NCBI GenBank assembly: GCA_937901445.1
Contig: CALDHY010000015.1
Coordinates: 1 to 45,656 of the forward strand
Reading direction: 5' to 3'
DNA from: an uncultured Selenomonadales bacterium
GTDB taxonomy: Bacteria; Bacillota; Negativicutes; Selenomonadales; Selenomonadaceae
Length of the DNA: 45,656 nt
Shown: one piece after another, positions 1 through 7,595 of the stretch
How positions within the stretch are numbered: position 1 is the stretch's first letter
How the letters are laid out: every line of letters starts with the position of its first letter
The notes under the pieces: generated by a model
What the model was told of the DNA's origin: nothing
The model's database searches: none
The model's input: the letters and a program-made list of their open reading frames with translations, nothing else
Translations under genes and position numbers: made by a program

Positions 1-57
1 ACACGCCAATGGTACTGAGTCGGCGACGGCTTGGTAGAGTAGGTATTCGCCGGTTAG
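1..57 (+). rRNA. rrf: 5S rRNA, 3' end (partial)
   Basis: The first bases match the 3' half of a bacterial 5S rRNA: the GCCaATGGTACT segment, then a GGTAGAGTAGGT stretch typical of loop D/helix IV, then the strand that closes helix I. The 5' part lies before the window. A tRNA gene follows within a few bases, as is common at the end of Firmicute rRNA operons. The exact 3' end is estimated. Confidence 0.85.
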
Positions 58-60
58 TGT

Positions 61-136
61 TCCTCGGTAGCTCAGTCGGTAGAGCACCTGACTGTTAATC
101 AGGGAGTCACTGGTTCGAGTCCAGTCCGGGGAGCCA
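61..136 (+). tRNA. tRNA-Asn (GUU)
   Basis: A full cloverleaf can be drawn. The acceptor stem TCCTCGG pairs with CCGGGGA, followed by discriminator G and an encoded CCA. The D arm contains AGCTCAGTCGGTAGAGC. The anticodon stem CCTGA/TCAGG carries the loop CTGTTAA, giving anticodon GUU (Asn). The T arm contains GGTTCGAGTCC. It directly follows the 5S rRNA, so it is probably the last part of an rRNA operon transcript. Confidence 0.97.
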
Positions 137-192
137 TTTTTTTTGCAAATTTTCAAGGCGCGGCAACGTGCCTTTTTTCAGTTGGTGAAATT

Positions 193-843
193 ATGATTGA
201 TTCAAGAATTAAAGCGATTTTAAATTTTGTAGAAAAAAACAGCCGCGTTGCTGACATTGGAGCGGATCACGGCTATTTGTCGATTGAACTTGTGAAAAGC
301 GGGCGGGCGTCATTCGTCATTGCCACTGATAAAAATTTCGGTCCGCTTGACGCCGCCAAAAAAAATATTGCCGCCGCCGGTTTATCTGATTTTATTGACG
401 TAAGATTGGGCGACGGCTTAAAAGTACTGCGCGAGGGCGAAGTCGATACAATTTGCATTGCAGGAATGGGCGGCGCGTTAATTGCGGAAATTTTGAGCAA
501 TTCGCCGGAAATTTTAAAAACTGCGCGACAACTGATTCTGCAACCAATGAACGCCGTTGAAAAAGTTCAAGCGTGGCTGAAAAATAACAGTTGGTACGTT
601 GCAGATATTGAACTTGCTGAAGTAGGCTGCATAATCTACGAAATTATCAGCGCGGTTAAAAATCCTGCGTTAATCGCCACCGTTACTAAAAAAGAAAATT
701 CGCCGCTACTTGAAAAATTCACGGCGCAAAAAATTTCAAAACTACAGCGCGTCCTTGACGAAATGACGAAAAGCTCTGCCGCCGTTGCCTCTGAAAAATT
801 CGCGCAGATTCAAAAACAAATTCAAGCATTGAAACAAAAATAA
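193..843 (+). CDS. trmK: tRNA (adenine(22)-N1)-methyltransferase
   Basis: TrmK transfers a methyl group from S-adenosylmethionine to N1 of A22 in bacterial tRNAs. The 216-residue product has a Rossmann SAM-binding segment, VADIGADHGYLSIEL at about residues 19-33. An acidic strand end (ATDKN) follows at about 50, IAGMGG at about 89-94 and LQPMN at about 116-120; this order is typical of the family. Length is close to the usual 225-235 residues, slightly short at the C-terminus. Its 3' end overlaps the end of the convergent thiN-type gene by 22 bp, and no separate terminator is seen between them. ATG 193 has only a weak ribosome site (GGTG). The annotation is secure at family level. Confidence 0.93.
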   Translation: MIDSRIKAILNFVEKNSRVADIGADHGYLSIELVKSGRASFVIATDKNFGPLDAAKKNIAAAGLSDFIDVRLGDGLKVLREGEVDTICIAGMGGALIAEILSNSPEILKTARQLILQPMNAVEKVQAWLKNNSWYVADIELAEVGCIIYEIISAVKNPALIATVTKKENSPLLEKFTAQKISKLQRVLDEMTKSSAAVASEKFAQIQKQIQALKQK

Positions 844-1529
844 ATTGCAAGCGTGCCACTTTCGACGCTGATTTTTATTTCTGAACTTTCAGCGCGGTTG
901 CTAATTGCATTTGGAAAATTTTGTTTGAGCTTAGCGTTGGAAAGTTCCCAATGAAGATTTTCAGTCGTAACGCCCGCACAAGTTTCAGTTATTGGCAATA
1001 ATGAAACTGCATACGGTTGCTGAAAAAATTTTACTTCGACACTTTCGCCGCCTTTGACATAAAAAATAATTTCCTGTTCATCTGCAAGAAAAATTTTACT
1101 TTTGAAATTCGCGCAGGTTAAAACGTTGCTGAATAAATGGTCGAATCTGCCGCCGAAAATTCCCGTAATAATCGCCGAAATGTTTTTATCCAAAAGTTCA
1201 AGGGCAAGTTGCGTATCAGTAAAATCTTTTTCGACAGGATGACGTTTAATTGGAATTTTATTTTCAATCGCCCAATCAAGCGCGGCACTTTCTGCGCTGT
1301 CAAAGTCTCCAATTAAAATTTCAGGAAAAATATTACAGGCGCGGCAAATTTCAATTCCCTTATCGACAGCAAAAATTTTTCTGCCCTGCGCGACGGCTTT
1401 AAAAAAATTTTCATTTGGACGCCTGCCGCCCGCCACCAATAAAATTTCACTGTCAAAATTTGCGGGCGTATAACTAATTTCACATTGCGGCAAGTTCAAA
1501 ATTTTCACCTCGTTTACAAGTTTTTTCAT
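822..1529 (-). CDS. thiN: thiamine pyrophosphokinase
   Basis: This enzyme moves pyrophosphate from ATP to thiamine to give thiamine diphosphate. The 235-residue product shows LVAGGRRPN near residue 32, an AVDKGIE strand near 54, the catalytic-domain motif IGDFDSAE near 72, and the KDFTDTQLALELL motif near 100. It also has ITGIFGGRFDHLFSN, which is characteristic of the family. The C-terminal half is the B1-binding domain. The gene converges on trmK and diverges from the membrane protein gene at 1573. ATG 1529 has no Shine-Dalgarno; a TTG at 1499 preceded by GAGGTG at good spacing is a strong alternative start. Confidence 0.9.
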   Translation of the reverse strand: MKKLVNEVKILNLPQCEISYTPANFDSEILLVAGGRRPNENFFKAVAQGRKIFAVDKGIEICRACNIFPEILIGDFDSAESAALDWAIENKIPIKRHPVEKDFTDTQLALELLDKNISAIITGIFGGRFDHLFSNVLTCANFKSKIFLADEQEIIFYVKGGESVEVKFFQQPYAVSLLPITETCAGVTTENLHWELSNAKLKQNFPNAISNRAESSEIKISVESGTLAIYFCFNA

Positions 1530-1541
1530 TTTGGCTATAAT
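1513..1541 (+). promoter_or_regulatory. sigma-A type promoter for the 1573 gene
   Basis: A near-consensus -35 box TTTACA (1513-1518) is separated by exactly 17 bp from a consensus -10 box TATAAT (1536-1541). Transcription would start near 1548. The boxes overlap the 5' end of the divergent thiN gene. This placement decides the start of the next gene: a TTG at 1531 lies inside the promoter, so translation must begin downstream. Confidence 0.8.
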
Positions 1542-1572
1542 ATCACAAAAAATTTCAAAGGTAGAGGGTTTA

Positions 1573-2748
1573 GTGGACGATTTGACTTGGAATAAAAAAA
1601 GGCGTGCGCGCAGACGCCGCGTTAAGTTTGAAAGATTTTTAGTTTTATTGTTGCTGATATTCGGCGTAAGCTACGGAATTTGGAACTTCATCAGCCGCAC
1701 AAAAACTCCGGTTTACGCAATGGATAAAATTTCTGAATCGATAACCAACGGCGACCTTGAAACTTTTAATAAACACGTGGATTTAATGTCAATCACAATG
1801 CAAGCCTACGACGATTTAACCGGCGATATGTTCAAAAACGACGAGCAACTTTCAATGAGTGAACGCCTGCTATTTGAAAATTTTTATGTGTTGATTCGCC
1901 CGCAAGTTTGCGCCGGTGCAGTTCAAGTTTTAAATACAAAAATCACAAGCGGAAATTGGATTTTGCCTGAAGAAATTTTAAAAGGGCGTCAACTTGGTAT
2001 AGACTTTGAACTTTTGGTTGAAAGAAGTTTAATTCGCAGTACAAAAATTACCGGCGTTGAAAATATCGAAAATCAAGGCGATAAAGCAACCGCAGATATA
2101 AAAATTATCGAAGAAAACTCTCAAACGCCTTTTACTTTGAAAGTTACGCTGGAAAATTTCAGCAACGTCGGCTGGCAAATGGGCAGTGAAGATTTTGAAC
2201 TTTTCGGCGAAACGTGGAATTTTCCCGGCTTAAATTTTGCCTTCGACGATAACTCGTGGAAACTTACAAGCGTTGACAACTACAAAGAATATCTTGAAAC
2301 TGTAACGCCAATTTTGCAGAAAGATATTGATGCTTACATTGACGCGACCGCCGAAATTGTGGATCACTACAATTATCTTTTTGCGATTGAACAGGATAAT
2401 TTTATTGTAATGCAGCGAACGTCAAGCGGCGTTATGGGTTACAATCAACGCTCAAGAATTGCTGACAGAATTAACAATGTGATAATTCCACTGCTACGAG
2501 ACAGGCAAGCCGAACTTAACGCTGTAGAAATTCCGAGCGGCGCAAAATATTTGGCAAGCCTTCGCGCAGAATCCACTGAAACGACTATTCAAGCGTGGCA
2601 ATTTTACGCGCAGGGACTTTTGGAAGATGACGAAGTTGCATTTTCAACGGCTGCCGCTGTTCATAAACAAGAATTAATTTTAGACCAGCGCATTGAAGAA
2701 ATTATAAAAAATTCGGCGGTTGCAAAAAATTTGCCCGACCTGCCGTAA
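1573..2748 (+). CDS. membrane-anchored protein of unknown function
   Basis: Not recognised as a named family. The product has a short, highly basic N-terminus (KKRRARRRR), one hydrophobic segment of about 20 residues, then about 340 polar residues. This is typical of a type II membrane protein with its bulk outside the membrane. The first extracytoplasmic part (about 120-220) looks like a small alpha/beta domain, and the C-terminal third is helical. GTG 1573 is chosen because AGAGGG sits 4 bases upstream and the promoter -10 box covers the earlier in-frame TTG at 1531. A rho-independent terminator follows, so this is probably a single-gene unit on the chromosome, not part of the prophage. Confidence 0.75.
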   Translation: MDDLTWNKKRRARRRRVKFERFLVLLLLIFGVSYGIWNFISRTKTPVYAMDKISESITNGDLETFNKHVDLMSITMQAYDDLTGDMFKNDEQLSMSERLLFENFYVLIRPQVCAGAVQVLNTKITSGNWILPEEILKGRQLGIDFELLVERSLIRSTKITGVENIENQGDKATADIKIIEENSQTPFTLKVTLENFSNVGWQMGSEDFELFGETWNFPGLNFAFDDNSWKLTSVDNYKEYLETVTPILQKDIDAYIDATAEIVDHYNYLFAIEQDNFIVMQRTSSGVMGYNQRSRIADRINNVIIPLLRDRQAELNAVEIPSGAKYLASLRAESTETTIQAWQFYAQGLLEDDEVAFSTAAAVHKQELILDQRIEEIIKNSAVAKNLPDLP

Positions 2749-2750
2749 TT

Positions 2751-2785
2751 AAAAAAGCCGCCAATTTGAGGCGGCAATTTTTTTT
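2751..2785 (+). terminator. rho-independent terminator after the 1573 gene
   Basis: Stem GCCGCC (2757-2762) pairs with GGCGGC (2770-2775) around a 7-base loop and is followed by a run of T. An A-run precedes the stem. It lies directly after the stop codon of the plus-strand gene. Confidence 0.9.
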
Positions 2786-2890
2786 TATTCTTAATCCCTA
2801 CAAGCTGTGGAATCTCCATTCTTGAATATATTTTATTTCAAATGATATCTTTAACGCTATTAAATTTTGCACAGCAATTTTCGTTCACAT

Positions 2891-2912
2891 AAAAAATACG
2901 CCATTAAGGCGT
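2891..2912 (-). terminator. rho-independent terminator closing the small leftward unit
   Basis: On the minus strand GACGCC, a TTAAT loop and GGCGT are followed by ATTTTTTATG. It lies about 115 bases beyond the stop of the 28-codon gene at 3027-3113 and fits as its transcription end. The rest of 2787-3195 outside the small unit is AT-rich and shows no other gene. Confidence 0.7.
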
Positions 2913-3026
2913 CTTTTCTCTGCTTTCAAAATTCTTTTACCACTTCCAAAAAACTTTTCTTCTAAATAAAACAAATTGCCTACTTTAGAATAACTTTACT
3001 ATAACCATAACAATCTCATTGCAACA

Positions 3027-3113
3027 CTAAAAGAACAAGCTACGCGCGTTCGCCGAAAAGCGATGTTCGAGATTGAGAACCTGAAATGCGTTGAATAAGT
3101 CAATAAGAGACAT
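3027..3113 (-). pseudogene. 28-codon remnant of a phage replication-type protein
   Basis: The frame opens with ATG 3113 and reads MSLIDLFNAFQVLNLEHRF followed by SANARSLFF and a TAG stop. The wording resembles the first residues of DnaD/HTH-type phage replication proteins, in which an opening helix and an 'SANARSLFFALL'-like segment start the DNA-binding domain; here everything after that is missing. It has its own promoter upstream, a partial ribosome site (GGGG, 6 bases from ATG) and a terminator downstream. It may be a truncated gene, a functional micropeptide or mainly a short RNA. The family resemblance is from memory of such proteins. Confidence 0.45.
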
Positions 3114-3145
3114 TGTTTACCCCGTTGACTGCAACAGGCAGTTAA

Positions 3146-3173
3146 ATAATAGCACAAAAAAAAAACGCGTCAA
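3146..3173 (-). promoter_or_regulatory. promoter for the small leftward unit
   Basis: On the minus strand TTGACG (3173-3168), a 16-bp spacer that includes a run of ten T, and TATTAT (3151-3146) form a good sigma-A promoter. The predicted start near 3139 would give a 26-base leader to ATG 3113. Confidence 0.55.
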
Positions 3174-3195
3174 CAAGGGGGGATGCAAAAAAAGC

Positions 3196-3223
3196 AAAAA
3201 AAAATAAGCCCCTGCGCGGGGCT
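3196..3223 (-). terminator. terminator of the prophage late operon
   Basis: AGCCCC (3207-3212) pairs with GGGGCT (3218-3223). On the minus strand the stem is followed by TTA and a long T-run. It lies just after the stop codon of the last minus-strand prophage gene. Confidence 0.92.
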
Positions 3224-3231
3224 GTTTTAAA

Positions 3232-4137
3232 TTAATAAGCGTCGGTAATGTCAGTGATGGTTAGAATGTAACCCAAATAATTGTCAATCCAATTTACTTG
3301 ACGCTCGGGCGTTATTGTGAAAGTTTCGCCGTCGGTAGTGATGGTAACAGAGCCGTTGAAGGCGGTGCAGAAAATATTATTTTTATTGACGCCTGCCAAA
3401 ATGAAATTGTCGAGGGCGGCGGCGTGCGGGTGTCCGAATTTATTATTAAAGGCGGCGGAAATTAAAACGTATTGAGGATTAACGGCGGTAATGAAGTCGA
3501 GGGAGTTTGAAGTTTTGGAGCCGTGATGAGCGGCTTTTAAAATTGTCGACTGCAGATTATAGCCGCTTTGAAACAATTCAGTTTCAGTTTCAGCTTCAAT
3601 ATCGCCGGTAAAAAGCATTGAGAAATTGCCGTAAACCAATTTACAAACAACAGAATCGTTATTCATATTTTTAGAATAGCGGTTAGCACTCAAAATTTCA
3701 AGGTACGCGCCGTCATCCAGAAAAAAAATATCTCCTTCGCGCAAAGTATAACGCGGGATATTCTTTTTTTTGAGTTGAGCCAAATAATTTAAATAATATT
3801 TATTGGCAACGGTGCGCCCGTTGTCATAGACTGCGCCGACAAGGTTATTTTTGATAAGATTAGCCGCGTTGGCGATATGGTCGGCGTGCGGGTGGGTCAA
3901 AATGAGTTTGTCGATATATGAAGTTGAAAAATAATTTAAAAGATAATCGCGGGCGGCAACATCGCCGGTATCGATTAAAATATTTTCAGTGTCAGTTTCA
4001 ATTAAAAAAGAATCGCCCTGCTCGACGTCCAACGCGGTAATTTTTATTTGAGCGGCGGCAACGTTGACTAAAAAAATAAAAAAGAAAATCAGCGAAAGTA
4101 AAAATTTTTTAATCACCGTAAACACGCTTTCTAACAT
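3232..4137 (-). CDS. exported ComEC/Rec2-type metallo-beta-lactamase-fold hydrolase
   Basis: From ATG 4137 the product starts with a basic/hydrophobic signal peptide ending near VNVAAAQ (about residue 30). A metallo-beta-lactamase fold follows: DVEQGDSFLIET at about 37, the metal site HPHADH at about 82-87, LFTGDIE near 183 and AAHHGS near 203. This arrangement is that of the stand-alone relatives of the ComEC C-terminal domain, which are predicted nucleases or phosphodiesterases. It is the last gene of the late operon, after the lysis genes, so it may be a cargo gene. A longer TTG-started version (4167) has no ribosome site and would push the signal peptide inward, so the ATG is preferred. 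The gene overlaps the upstream one by 29 bp. Confidence 0.82.
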   Translation of the reverse strand: MLESVFTVIKKFLLSLIFFFIFLVNVAAAQIKITALDVEQGDSFLIETDTENILIDTGDVAARDYLLNYFSTSYIDKLILTHPHADHIANAANLIKNNLVGAVYDNGRTVANKYYLNYLAQLKKKNIPRYTLREGDIFFLDDGAYLEILSANRYSKNMNNDSVVCKLVYGNFSMLFTGDIEAETETELFQSGYNLQSTILKAAHHGSKTSNSLDFITAVNPQYVLISAAFNNKFGHPHAAALDNFILAGVNKNNIFCTAFNGSVTITTDGETFTITPERQVNWIDNYLGYILTITDITDAY

Positions 4138-4309
4138 TTTTAAAAAGTTGCTGTTCCTGCTCGTCAAGGAGTTTAAGTTTTGGTTGAATAGGGTTTAAAA
4201 GTTCTGCGCGTTGTTTTCGTATTTCGCCAAGTTCGGCGCGTTCCTGTTTGTTGAAATGGTATTCCAAATCGCCGCGCGTACCTCTGAAAAGCCCAATGTG
4301 TCCTGTCAT
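4109..4309 (-). CDS. small phage protein of unknown function
   Basis: A 66-residue, mostly charged protein. Residues from about 18 to the end look like one long helix with heptad-like leucines (AELGEIRKQRAELL...KLKLLDEQEQQLF). ATG 4309 has GGAGG seven bases upstream, a clear ribosome site. It overlaps the endolysin stop by 4 bp and the next gene by 29 bp, so translation is coupled. It could be a small tail or lysis accessory protein; nothing in the sequence decides this. Confidence 0.7.
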   Translation of the reverse strand: MTGHIGLFRGTRGDLEYHFNKQERAELGEIRKQRAELLNPIQPKLKLLDEQEQQLFKNVRKRVYGD

Positions 4310-5091
4310 ACCGCCACCTCCACATAGTCATAAAAGTATTTTATTTTGAAAGGGAGCTGTTCAATGTACCATTTGAATTGCCCTAAAGTTAATTGGTCGG
4401 GGCAATAAATTTCGGCAGTGTTATCTTTGCCGCTTTTAATGTACAGCGGATAGCCGCCGCAGTTGTACCTTAATTGTTCCAAAAGTTGAAGCAGTTTTTC
4501 AGAAACTTTGTTGCCGTCAAATTCGGCGGCTGAAAAGTGTTCACTAAGCATACCTGCGCGAGGGGCTTTCAGTTGAATTTTAGGTTGGTCGATAACGTCA
4601 GCGTTGTTAAACCTGTACCATAACGCCTTCCAAACGATGACGTCAAGCATATTAAATAAAAAGTTGCCGGGACAATCAGTGGCGATAGTTTCACGGTGTC
4701 CGATGATATGTTTTCTGTCAATAGGAATAGCATACTCGGCGCAAAGATTTGCAATGAGATTCGCGCAGGATTCAATTTGAAAATTGGTAGGTTTATTGTA
4801 GGTGAAGTCGCCGCTTAAATGAATGCCGAGCGAATCAAAGTTTGCGCCGTAAGCGTGGCTGCCTACCGCCCAAGCGGGACGCCCGCGCTCAATTTCGCCG
4901 CTCTTTCTTATGACGAAATGATAGCCGATACCAGCGTAACCTGCGGCAAGGTGCCACTTGTGAATTTGTTCAGAATAAGCGTCAATATCTGCGCCGCCCG
5001 TGTGATGAATGATGATTCTGTTGGTTGAAGCGCGTTTAGACAGCGGCGCGGCAAAGTCGAAAGTCTTTTCAGTTATTTCTGCTTTTTTCAT
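4306..5091 (-). CDS. endolysin: N-acetylmuramoyl-L-alanine amidase with C-terminal extra domain
   Basis: The N-terminal 150 residues are an amidase_2/PGRP-like zinc enzyme that cuts the bond between MurNAc and L-alanine in peptidoglycan. IIIHHTGG (about 26-33), GIGYHFVI (about 55-62), IIGHRE (about 129-134) and TDCPG (about 139-143) supply the expected ligands H29/H30, H132 and C140. The C-terminal 85 residues contain EHFSAAEFDGNK and LYIKSGKD, which recall the opening of M15-type peptidase domains but lack the histidines of a working site. They may bind cell wall. The gene follows the holin-like gene with a 23-bp overlap. Confidence 0.9.
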   Translation of the reverse strand: MKKAEITEKTFDFAAPLSKRASTNRIIIHHTGGADIDAYSEQIHKWHLAAGYAGIGYHFVIRKSGEIERGRPAWAVGSHAYGANFDSLGIHLSGDFTYNKPTNFQIESCANLIANLCAEYAIPIDRKHIIGHRETIATDCPGNFLFNMLDVIVWKALWYRFNNADVIDQPKIQLKAPRAGMLSEHFSAAEFDGNKVSEKLLQLLEQLRYNCGGYPLYIKSGKDNTAEIYCPDQLTLGQFKWYIEQLPFKIKYFYDYVEVAV

Positions 5092-5341
5092 AGTTATCTA
5101 ATCTCCTTAAAATCAATTCCAATGAAGATTTAATGTCGCGCAGGTCGTGTTCAACGATTTCAAGGCGGTTATTTACGCTGTCAGTTAATTTGCCGATGGC
5201 GTTTGCAAGTTGGATATTCGATTCAGAAAGTTTATTCATAGCCGGAACTCCTTTCCAAATTAAAAGTATCGAAATTAAACCTAAGCCGCCAATTTCCGCC
5301 AATTTTGGCAGGGTTGCAATTAATTCTTCCAAAAAAATCAC
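5069..5341 (-). CDS. holin-like membrane protein (XhlA-type)
   Basis: The 90-residue product has one hydrophobic segment (GLGLISILLIWKGVPAM, about residues 19-35) followed by a helical, coiled-coil-like tail of about 50 residues. That layout resembles the small lysis proteins of PBSX-type phages. It lies directly before the endolysin gene. The GTG start at 5341 overlaps the TGA of the gene before it, and GAGGC precedes it, so translation is coupled. One transmembrane segment leaves open whether it is a holin itself or a holin partner. Confidence 0.7.
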   Translation of the reverse strand: MIFLEELIATLPKLAEIGGLGLISILLIWKGVPAMNKLSESNIQLANAIGKLTDSVNNRLEIVEHDLRDIKSSLELILRRLDNYEKSRNN

Positions 5342-7542
5342 CCCGCCTCAATGGTATTGCCGTCTGCGTCAACAAGGATGATATCGCCTGTGTAACCTTC
5401 AAGAATAACGGCAGTGGCAGTATAACTATCTTTTGCTATTATGACAGCGGGATTTCCGCCCGAAACGCCGCAAGAAACAGTTGCACCTTCAGCGAGAATT
5501 TGAATAGAATCAGTCGAATTGAAGCCGGTGATTGTATTTTGGGATTCACCGGTTGCAAATTGGTAAACGATATGATGACCGCTGTTAGAAATTGAATCGT
5601 TACCCGAGCCGCCGTAAATTGTGACATAATCGCCGCTGTTAGAAATTGTATCGTTACTCGAGCCGCCGCAGATTGAAACATAGTTTGCGGTGTTAGAAAT
5701 TGAATCGTTACCCGAGCCGCCGCTGATTGAAACATAGTTTGCGGTGTTAGAAATTGAATCGTTACCCGCGCCGCCGCAGATTGAAACATAGTTTGCGGTG
5801 TTAGAAATTGAATCGTTACCAATGCCGCCGTCGATAACAACAGGGTTATCTGCGACGCTTATTGTATTTGAAATAGTATCAGCTGTTGATGAGCCTTCAA
5901 TCAGGGGCGGAACTCTCAAAACGGCGGGCGTGCCTGCGTTGTCAATTTTAATTGCTTTATTCCAGGTAACGTCTTTAAAAGTCCTCCAGTAAGAGCCGAC
6001 TTTAATATTAAAATCTTTACTGCCAGGAGACATTGAAGTAGAAGAATAGGCGGTAATGATTTTTAAAATATCGGCGTCATCAGCGTCTGCATAGTGCCAG
6101 CCGTAGATTGAATCTTTGCCGTCGCCGGTGTGATAAACGTAGGTATTGCCGCCCGCGCCGCTTTCAATGCTGGTAACATCTTCACCTCTCGCCGCGCGAA
6201 TTGAAAAGCCCGGAACAGCCGCGCTTACAGTGATAGTGTCATTGCCGCTGCCCAAATTCGCGGCAACGGGGAAAGAGCCGCTTGCAACCGTCATAACTTC
6301 GCCGTTGTTGTAAACCTTGACGCCGTTTTCATTGGTGATTCTGATACTTTCAGCGGCAGAAGTTGAAGTTATGGTAACGGGCGCAAGAGTGGCGGGCGTA
6401 TCCAAATAACCGTCTAAAGTATAATTGCCGCCCATTTCAACGAGCGAATCATTGGCGGTGAATCCAAAAATTGTATTGTTGCTGCCGGATGGAATTTGGA
6501 AAATGTGCCCGTCGCCGTCGCCGTAAATAATATTATCGCCCGCGCCGCCGTACACGGTACAAGCCGCCGAATTTTGAAGGCGAATAGTGGAAGTGCCTTT
6601 TTCAACGCCAATCATAACGTTGTTACCGCTGTTTGTGATTGAATTGTTGCCTTGCCTGCCAAAAATAACGACGCTGTTACCGGTGTTTGAAATTGTATCG
6701 TCCCACTGCGAACCGTAAACCGTGATACTGCTTTGAGAGTTTGAAATATTTTTGGCGGTTTCATTTCTGCCGATAATGTGGATTCTGTCAATATCGCCGT
6801 ACCTCAAATTAATTGGGAAGCCGTTAATTGCGGTTTGATAAGCCGTGCCGTTTTGAACATTCTTCAGGGCAATTTTGGCGGTGTTGCCGTCCTTTTCTGC
6901 GGTAATGTAAGTCAAGTCGCCTGAAACAGAATCAGTAACGGACGCGCCGTCAGGTACAACGATAATATCATTATACAAGTCAAAGTTTTCAACGTAATTG
7001 AGATAAGAATTGGCGTTGTCCGGTACAAGATAAACAGTATCCGCCTTTGAATTTGCGATGAAGCAGTTGTTTTTCGACTTTGAATAAAAATAAACGGCAG
7101 AGCCTAAAGAGCTTGCGATAATCGAATTGTTATTGGACTGCGCGAGGTACACGGAATCATTTGAGCCCGCGCAGGTAATGGTGTTGTTATTTGAGCCGCC
7201 GAAAAGTGAAACGGTATTGGAGCCGCTGCCGGTGTTCACAGGGTTGGAAATTGCGCCCTGCAAAACGATAGTATCGTTGCCGCCCATTGCGTTAATGGTA
7301 GTGCCGTAAAAAAAGCTGTTGATAGTTTCGGCGTCGTCGGTGCCGTCGATACTGTCAGGCAATGCAAGCGAACTTGAAACGCCTTTTTGAACGTTTTTTA
7401 AAGTATCGTCAGAAAGAGCGGCAAAAGCCTTGGCAAACTGCGCAAGGTGCGCGTCAGTGGCAGCAGGATTGACATTTGAAATAGTTTTGGTGACGGTTTG
7501 CCCCGCCGCGTTTTGACTAATCATATATAAAGAATTAGCCAC
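5338..7542 (-). CDS. beta-roll (RTX-like) repeat protein with DUF1659-like N-terminus
   Basis: The 734-residue product starts with about 60 residues related to the DUF1659-type proteins at 7596 and 15995 (NVNPAATDAHLAQFAKAFAALSDDTLK). Most of the rest is built from nine-residue turns with GGxGNDSI-type motifs, the calcium-binding beta-roll signature. The densest block is a set of 18-residue repeats near residues 570-660. The roll ends with a TGFNSTDSIQI segment like the cap seen in such proteins, and there is no signal peptide. In this position (after the fibres, before the holin) it is most simply a virion surface or fibre protein. An exported cargo protein is the alternative. GTG 7542 has AAGGAG seven bases upstream. 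Confidence 0.8.
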   Translation of the reverse strand: MANSLYMISQNAAGQTVTKTISNVNPAATDAHLAQFAKAFAALSDDTLKNVQKGVSSSLALPDSIDGTDDAETINSFFYGTTINAMGGNDTIVLQGAISNPVNTGSGSNTVSLFGGSNNNTITCAGSNDSVYLAQSNNNSIIASSLGSAVYFYSKSKNNCFIANSKADTVYLVPDNANSYLNYVENFDLYNDIIVVPDGASVTDSVSGDLTYITAEKDGNTAKIALKNVQNGTAYQTAINGFPINLRYGDIDRIHIIGRNETAKNISNSQSSITVYGSQWDDTISNTGNSVVIFGRQGNNSITNSGNNVMIGVEKGTSTIRLQNSAACTVYGGAGDNIIYGDGDGHIFQIPSGSNNTIFGFTANDSLVEMGGNYTLDGYLDTPATLAPVTITSTSAAESIRITNENGVKVYNNGEVMTVASGSFPVAANLGSGNDTITVSAAVPGFSIRAARGEDVTSIESGAGGNTYVYHTGDGKDSIYGWHYADADDADILKIITAYSSTSMSPGSKDFNIKVGSYWRTFKDVTWNKAIKIDNAGTPAVLRVPPLIEGSSTADTISNTISVADNPVVIDGGIGNDSISNTANYVSICGGAGNDSISNTANYVSISGGSGNDSISNTANYVSICGGSSNDTISNSGDYVTIYGGSGNDSISNSGHHIVYQFATGESQNTITGFNSTDSIQILAEGATVSCGVSGGNPAVIIAKDSYTATAVILEGYTGDIILVDADGNTIEAG
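5566..5835 (-). repeat. 54-bp tandem coding repeat (about five copies)
   Basis: A 54-bp unit encoding GG.GNDSISN(T/S).(N/D)YV.I is repeated head to tail inside the beta-roll gene. Three central copies are nearly identical at DNA level, so copy number could change by slippage or recombination without breaking the frame. Confidence 0.85.
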
Positions 7543-7595
7543 GTCGAATCTCCTTTCAAAAATAGTAAAAAAAAGAACGCGCCGCCGCGTTCAAA

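Noticed and set aside
61..136. tRNA-Asn as the integration site
   Set aside because: The prophage genes begin about 3 kb away with chromosomal genes in between, and no repeat of the tRNA 3' end is seen at the edge.
1531..1572. TTG-started N-terminal extension of the 1573 gene
   Set aside because: It lies on the -10 box of the promoter and has no ribosome site.
2787..3195. Attachment site of the prophage
   Set aside because: The prophage left edge must be near here, but with the other edge outside the window no direct repeat can be identified; the inverted CCCC..GTTGAC / GTCAAC..GGGG pair is only suggestive.
5566..5835. Regular 54-bp repeats that could suggest a CRISPR array
   Set aside because: There are no unique spacers; the units are contiguous, in frame and encode beta-roll turns.
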